Assembly: GCA_963556695.1 (NCBI GenBank)
Contig: CAUWAG010000020.1
Span: forward strand, 5,270,001-5,334,000
Direction: 5' to 3'
Source of the DNA: Anthostomella pinea
Taxonomy: Eukaryota > Ascomycota > Sordariomycetes > Xylariales > Xylariaceae
Length of the DNA stretch: 64,000 nucleotides
Part shown: piece after piece, positions 56,700 to 64,000 of the stretch
Numbering within the stretch: position 1 is the stretch's first letter
Layout: the number at the start of each line of letters is the position of its first letter
Notes under the pieces: generated by a model
Databases searched by the model: none
Seen by the model: only the letters and a program-made list of their open reading frames with translations
What the model was told of the DNA's origin: nothing
Made by a program: the position numbers and the translations under genes

Positions 56700-57095
56700 C
56701 GTGCTACTGTGGATCCAGTGCATGGACCCATATGGAGTATTCTGGTAACCCCACGAGATATGTTGGAGGTTACCTGATGAAGGCTGCCTGGCAACCCTTT
56801 GTTGCCTCAGGTACCTCACCACTGTAATTTAGGTATTTAGATACATCTCGGATGGATCCTTTCCATCCGACCTTTTAATCAAGCACCACCCAGACCACTG
56901 ATAGATTACAACAAGACTTGTGATTTGTCAGCATCTTGGAAAGCTACCAAAAGGCACACTACTGTGCCTTGTGGTAGCGGTATCCAGAATAAGGACCAGG
57001 GTTACGATAGGTGGCTATTGGTCTGTATTCTGGAAGTTGCTTGATTGAAAGAAGGGATGGGTGGTGTCCCCATCCCAGAAGTAGTTATCATCCCA
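56700..57095. repeat. dispersed repeat family D, rearranged copy
   Basis: The left part (GGTTACCTGATGAAGGC, then CCACTGTAATTTAGGTATTT) is the reverse complement of family D at 27,735-28,010. The right part (GTGCCTTGTGGTAGCGG, GGTCTGTATTCTGG, CATCCCAGAAGTAG) is in the same orientation as that copy. The two parts meet around 56,935-56,965. This is an inverted arrangement of one repeat family. Boundaries are approximate. Confidence 0.55.
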
Positions 57096-57655
57096 GTTGG
57101 GTACAAATCAGGTACAAACGGGTACCCGTTGGGCTCCAAGGTACCTTGTATCCTGGTCGGTGACCCATCCGTCATTGTGGCTGGAAAATGGGTTGAGCCA
57201 CACTACCCTGGGGCTTGGAAAAAACTATGCGTTATGCGGTAATGCGTTATCTGGGGTTTTTTCTTACTAAAAAATCGGGAGCGAGAAAATATGCGGTAAC
57301 CTTAATATATGCGCTATGGGACACGCGGGATCAGGGGCACCCACTGTAGGGAAGGCTTGGTGCAACGAAGGTCCCTGATGGAGGGGCAGAGGGGCAGGGG
57401 CAGAGGGGTAGAGGGGCAACGGCGCAACGCTTGGAGCCCCTCAAATCTCAATTCGCTCAAGCAAAGGAAACGAGGGTCATTGCCGTTGACCGCCCATCGC
57501 TGCGTGCATCCCGTGTCGCTGTTGCCAGTTGTCGTCGCACACACTTCATACACCTTATTGTTATTATTATTATTCACTCACCATCTGTTTCTCCATAACG
57601 CGACGTCCGCATCGCTGTGATCCTACCTCAACTGAACACACACAACTCTGTAACC
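57096..57655. promoter_or_regulatory. upstream region of the UDP-glucose 4-epimerase gene
   Basis: No gene is seen. It contains purine-rich GGGGCAGAGGGGCAGGGGC repeats near 57,384-57,420 and an ATTATT run near 57,560-57,575. The last 60 bp are a CT/CA-rich leader before the ATG. Confidence 0.45.
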
Positions 57656-59094
<1,439 letters not shown>

Positions 59095-60302
59095 TTATAT
59101 AGAGACCTTTGGTTGTGTGAGGTTTATGTGCTCGATTTGGTTGGAGAAGCCCAACAGTCTAATCACAAGAAGTATAGAACAACCAAATATTCAGAATCTG
59201 TTGTACACCGGGTGCAGCCTTCACCTGCTCGGGCTTGGTTCTTTGTCATGTTGCAGAGGAAGCTCGTTCCAACGCTGCATGCCGTTCCTCGCAGCTCCAA
59301 TCACCAATATGTCGGAGTACACCTACGTATCCCACCCCTGTCCAGCCCCTCTGTCTCAACCTTGATGGTGCACACATCCACAAGCCCATCCTTGTATGCG
59401 CGCGACTCCTCAGTGTCGAAAAGTGGGTGATCTCGGGAGTAGAGATGGAAGAGGGAAGTATGTTTAAGGTTCCCCTGCGCAGCAAGTGGGATCTCTAGTC
59501 TGTCCAAACTGATGAACGCATGGAGTGCGCGGCCAAACACGCGGCACTTGGCTGGGCAGCTGAAAGGTTCCCGTCTTTTGGCAGTGCTTATTTCTTGGTA
59601 ATAACACTGCGTTACCATCACCGCAGGGTGAGGCGAAGGGGAGGCGGTGCGGCAGTGCAGGAGGTCAATCGTCGCCGCATTCAGCGAGTGCCAGCTGCTG
59701 CGCCACCCTCGGTCTCACACCTTAATGGGCATTTGCAGTTCCCCTCTTCCTAAAGGCAGCTAGCAAGCAATTTGAAGCTGACTGGAACGCTGGGTACTAC
59801 CTACAGTGATGGTAACTGGAAGAAATGAAGGCCAAGTTTAGTAGGTAATAAAGCTACGGGAATTTCAGTGCGGCATACTGTGCTGGCGTACGGTACGGCT
59901 GACCCCTAACTTACTGCCCCTGTCAAGTGGCTGGAGAGCAGCCCTTCGACCTCAGAGCCTCAGAGCTCCTGATGTGTCTCAAACCTCGCCTCTGGCCATG
60001 CAACATCGTTTGGCAAATCTTCGTCTCAACTGATGGTCCTGCCTTTTGCTTGACTGTCAACTTTGTTCATCAGACCTGAACCCTCTGCGAGTTTTCTCAC
60101 TGCGAATATCTACCTACCTAGGTATCTATCTGACGATTTGCCACTCGTTTCATCGTAACGAGCAAACGCAGCTCGCCAATGTGCATGTCGTATCGTCAGT
60201 GGCAAGCCGCCAATTGTCCTACATACGCCCCGACTGCGGCTCAACGCCAAGACGGCGAGGCTGTGACATGCGGTGGCCTACCTCAACTTCAACCACGTCT
60301 TC
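59095..60302. other. intergenic before the ankyrin-like gene
   Basis: No supportable gene is seen. It holds the epimerase 3' UTR and a long putative promoter/5' leader with a TACCTACCTAGGTA palindrome near 60,110-60,123. Confidence 0.4.
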
Positions 60303-63300
60303 ATGATCTACATGCCTGAACTCATACACACAGTACCCAGAAGTTATGTCGGGTCTGTAAGCCACCAATCCCTTGGTGATAGCCCGTCGCCACTGGGCAA
60401 ACCGTATACGCCCATGTCACACGTTTGGCGCATAGACAACAAGATGGACCAGTTTCCTGTTCGAAGTGCCCGGCAGACTCGCCTTGGTCAACTCGCTGAG
60501 GAATGTGGTGTTATCGGCCAGCCTCCACCGTCGCCACTGCCCAAGCCAGAGCAAGCACCGTCCTACCTGACAGATAATGACGAGTTTATCGCCGAAGAGG
60601 CCCTCAAGAGACAGCGCCATGCCGAGTCACTGAAGCAGGCCAAGGGCGGCCTGTCACGCGCCTTTACGACCAAAAAGAAGACCTGGGAGTACAAAGAGAT
60701 ATACAGTGCCCTTGTGGATCATATCGCAAATCAGGGGTCGCCAGGCGTTGCCGAGGCTCTCATCACGAAGCTAAACTTGGCTGGGGGCAACCTCAACCTC
60801 GCACAGAAGAGTCGGACCAGCTTGCTGAGTAGAAGGAAGAGCCTTGACTTGGGTGAGAGGAGCCACATCCTTCAACTTGCTGTTAAGAATGGACATCTGG
60901 AGATGGTCCATGTTTTACTGCCCTATGCCGACGCCTTGAGTCTGGATACGGCGCTGCCAAAAGCAATTCGAAACCGGAATGAAGCGGTTGCCGAACTGCT
61001 CATCCGGTATGGCGCCAATGTCCAAACCACCGATGGGCAGGAAGCGTTTCGGCAAACCTGTGCGGTTGGCGGGCGGCCTGGTCTGATTGCAATTTTGCTT
61101 GGCTCGGAAGGACGGCCACCGGCGCCATGGATCTCGCAATCCATGGTCGAAGCCTCGAGGGCCGGGTGTCTGGATACAGTGCTACATCTCAGCCAGTCGA
61201 CGGCAGACGGGAATCACGATGGAGCCGCAGCGCTGAAAGCCGCCGTTGGGCTGGGTCGGAGAGATATTGCCCTGGCTCTCGTGCTGGGTAATAAGCCGCC
61301 ACAGCAACCCGGTTTGAACGAGGCATTTGGACAGCTTATGGGCCACCAGAACATCAATCCGAACGAGAAGATGGCAATGGCCGAAATCTTACTCTGTGCC
61401 GGCGCCGAAGGTGATCTGGTGTCGCAAGCTCTGGGCCAGGCGAGTGCTACAGACTTCCTCGAGATGGTACACTTACTAATTTCGTATGGGGCATCAATCG
61501 AATATCAGGATGCGATTGCCCTTCGAAAAGCTGTGTCAAGGGGCAAAACCGACCTCGTAGAGGTTATGTTGAACGGAAAGTCCCCGTTGAGTGCCGCCTA
61601 CGCCTCCGAATGTGTTGAGTTACTACCAAAGAAGATGAGGTTTGAGGACCGACACTCTTTTCTGAACCTACTGCTCAAGAAGGGTGCATCGGGAACACCT
61701 TTGGACGAAGCCTTAGTAGACGCATCGGAAGCTGGTGATGTCGAGGCGGCAAGGCTGCTTCTTACGCCTCTCTTTTCAGGTGGGAAGATTGTCGGAAATC
61801 TGAACATTAAGAGAGGACCACGGAGCATGGTCTTCGAGCGACACGAGACGGCGTCCACAGACCACAAGGGCGCTCTGGCGTTATCGATCGCGGTTAAGAA
61901 AGGGGACGTCGATATTGCCAACCACATCCTTACGGGCAAACCGCCGACACCTGTCGCCCTGGCTCAAATATTTCCCAGTACGAGAACGCTGCCTCCTTTG
62001 GAACGGTATCAGATCACCGAGCTGTTCTTTAGAGCGGGACTTTCGGGCGCTTGCGTCCACTCAGCCCTTGAGAATGCCATCGATGAACGGCCCCCTCATC
62101 GCGACGAGAAGCTAATCGCCCTTTTCCTTCGCTACAACGCTGACGTGAATTTCAATGAGGGACACAGCATCATTGCAGCTGTTACGCAGAAAGACATCCG
62201 GCTTCTTGAGAGACTGCTCCAAAGCAAACCGACGCTACAGGTAGCGGCCAAGGCAATCCCCAGAGCAATGGAAGTGGGCGATGGCTCGACCCGCCTACAG
62301 ATGATTACTATGCTACTGGGTGCAGGAGCCTCGCAAGGCGGTGCAGAAGTGTCGGCTGCGGTAGATGCTGCGTTGGCTATCACTCCCATTGATAAACGAT
62401 TGCTGAAGACGCTCTTACAGCAGGGTAATGCGGATGTGAACATCAATGACGGTATCGCGGTTGAGCATGCAGTGCAGCACTCCGATGCGGAAGTCCTAGA
62501 AGTTGTTCTAGGCCTGGGCCAGCCTGATAGCAAAAGCCTAGATCACGGTTTGAGGAGTGTAGTGAAGCTACCATCATCTGCAGTCAAAGCCGACAAACTC
62601 AATGCTATACTACGCCGGACGCAGTCGAAGGAGACGATCACCGACACCCTCACCGACGAAGTGCGAACACTTCTCAAAGCTTCGCCACAAGAACGGAACT
62701 TCGCGTGCCTCAAGATGCTGCTAGCTCATGGAGCGGATATTAACGCACATAACGCCATGCCCCTATGTCTAGCAGTTGCTGAAGCAAACATGCAGCTCGT
62801 TGAGATTCTGTTCACCGCCTCTCCAGCTCCGATGTCCCTAGCACATGCAATGCCTCATGCACTTCGCATTCGAGACTTGATGGGTAGGTTTACATTCGCA
62901 CAAAAGGTAATGGAAGGTGGCATCCCTCCTAGTGAGGTGAACAGGGCTCTTGTGTTTGCTGTCAACACATACCCGGACGATATCCCGCTGATCAATCTTC
63001 TTCTTGCTCGTGCCGATACTGAGGATGGCCTGGCCTTAATTGAAGCAATTAAGAACGAGAATTCAGATATCCTAGAGCTGATCCTTGATAAAAAAAGCTT
63101 TGCAGTAGACATCCTCAACTCAGGGTTTGCACAAGCGACGAGAGGCAAGAACAAGAGGACGAGGAGCATGTCTTGCAACAGCTTATTGAAGGCTGGTGCA
63201 ACGGGAGAAGTCGTCTCGGATGCACTGCTTGCTGCAGCTTCCGATGGCGATCTGGACTTTGGCACGATCCTGGTCCAGAATGGCGGCAGTATTGAACACA

Positions 63301-64000
63301 AGAACGGCCAGGCTATTGTGGAAGCATGCAAGTCAGGAGCCGCTGAAGTCTTGGGCATGCTTCTCGCTGGTCAAACCAAAGCCACCCAGCAGACTCTCCA
63401 GAGGGGATTTCAGGCAGCCACACAAGTGGGTTATATCAGGAGGCGAGCTGAGATATTCAAGTTGCTGTTACAGATGGGAGTCACCGGTGAAGTGGTTGAC
63501 GTTCAACTCGTTTCTGCTGTACGGTATGGCGATGACGGACGTGAACTTGTGAACCTCCTCCTGCTATACGGAGCGAACCCTGATTTCAATGATGGAGATG
63601 CCGTCATAAAGGCAGCAAGGAGCGCCGGCTTGGCCAACCTAGAGATGCTTCTAGGCATCAAAGATGTCGGCGGACGTCAGGTGCGTTTGCAAGCCATGAC
63701 ATGGCGGTGATCCGTGCTAACGAGGTAGCAGAAGAAACCATCATCTCACACCCTGGTGCGGGGATTGGATGCTTGCTGGGATCTCAGCAGAGACACAAGA
63801 TTTACCATCATCGACTGGATACTCCGAGCAGGCAGACCTGTGTCCAGCGCGGTCAATTCTGCTCTCAATCGAGCTATCAACGAGGAAGAGCCAGAAGAAA
63901 GACTGATACAGCTTCTTGTTGGTCACAGAGCGTCTCCGGTGGCAAATGGCTGTCAGACTCTGATCGATGCGACAAGGAAACTGTCACCTTCAGCATTTGC
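60303..64000 (+). CDS. giant ankyrin-like solenoid protein (partial, runs off the window)
   Basis: The first ATG in the open frame is at 60,303; an ATG further in (MSHVWRIDNKMDQF, 60,414) is another possible start. Exon 1 runs to 63,680. A 51-nt intron (GTGCGT donor, GTAGCAG acceptor, 63,681-63,731) joins in phase 0 to exon 2, which is open to the last base (IIDWILRAGRP, LLVGHRASPVANG). So at least 1,225 residues are visible and the gene is incomplete. After a disordered N-terminus the protein is built of degenerate ankyrin-like repeats: ILQLAVKNGHLEMVHVLLPY, AVAELLIRYGANVQ, MVHLLISYGASIEYQ, IALFLRYNADVNFNE, CLKMLLAHGADINAH, LVNLLLLYGANPDFND. Ankyrin repeats mediate protein-protein contact; partners are unknown. 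No enzymatic domain lies in the visible part. Confidence 0.85.

Overview
This is a stretch of filamentous ascomycete nuclear DNA (Pezizomycotina, most likely Sordariomycetes). The reasons are short GT-AG introns of about 50-85 bp with CTAAC-like branch points, the orthologue set (TAM41, MAD1, SYP1, a Csk1-like kinase, HCA4/DBP4, FAD1, a SUN protein, UDP-glucose 4-epimerase), many small secreted proteins, and degenerate A/T-biased repeats that look RIP-affected. No rRNA, tRNA, CRISPR or prokaryotic operon features were seen. Gene identities come from reading motifs by eye; no database search was possible.

Layout. Positions 1-14,700 are a gene-dense core: an F-box gene with a one-base frameshift, TAM41 and MAD1 divergent from one intergenic region, SYP1 (F-BAR/mu-homology endocytic adaptor), a Csk1-like kinase, and a Sulfotransfer_4-type gene. 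From about 14,700 to 44,000 the window is accessory in character: long gene-poor gaps, two MITE-like families, two longer dispersed repeats, a 5'-truncated LINE with a perfect target-site duplication, a perfect (TAA)78 microsatellite inside an AT-rich block, a truncated SDR pseudogene, and genes for secreted or surface proteins (kelch membrane protein, six-hairpin glycosidase, two small cysteine-containing secreted proteins, an acidic secreted orphan, a cysteine-rich ectodomain membrane protein), a P450, an atypical kinase, a metallophosphoesterase and two interrupted conserved-looking genes at 40.6-42.5 kb. From 44,000 to 59,100 it is core again: GMC oxidoreductase, HCA4, FAD1, SUN-domain protein and GAL10-type epimerase, with one nested repeat block near 56.7-57.1 kb. 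From 60,303 to the right edge runs a very long ankyrin-like solenoid gene that continues beyond the window.

How the parts relate. The core genes are independent housekeeping functions (mitochondrial lipid synthesis, spindle checkpoint, endocytosis, ribosome biogenesis, FAD synthesis, nuclear envelope, galactose metabolism) and do not form a pathway. The middle block resembles a repeat-associated compartment in which secreted-protein genes sit next to transposon insertions and decaying genes.

The observations I think most deserve checking are: a LINE insertion whose 14-bp target duplication covers the stop codon of a secreted-protein gene; a three-exon six-cysteine secreted protein at 21.6-22.0 kb; three genes with single-base frameshifts and one with a single in-frame stop; and a MITE family whose two copies differ in the number of internal tandem units. 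I found no convincing wholly new multi-gene system.
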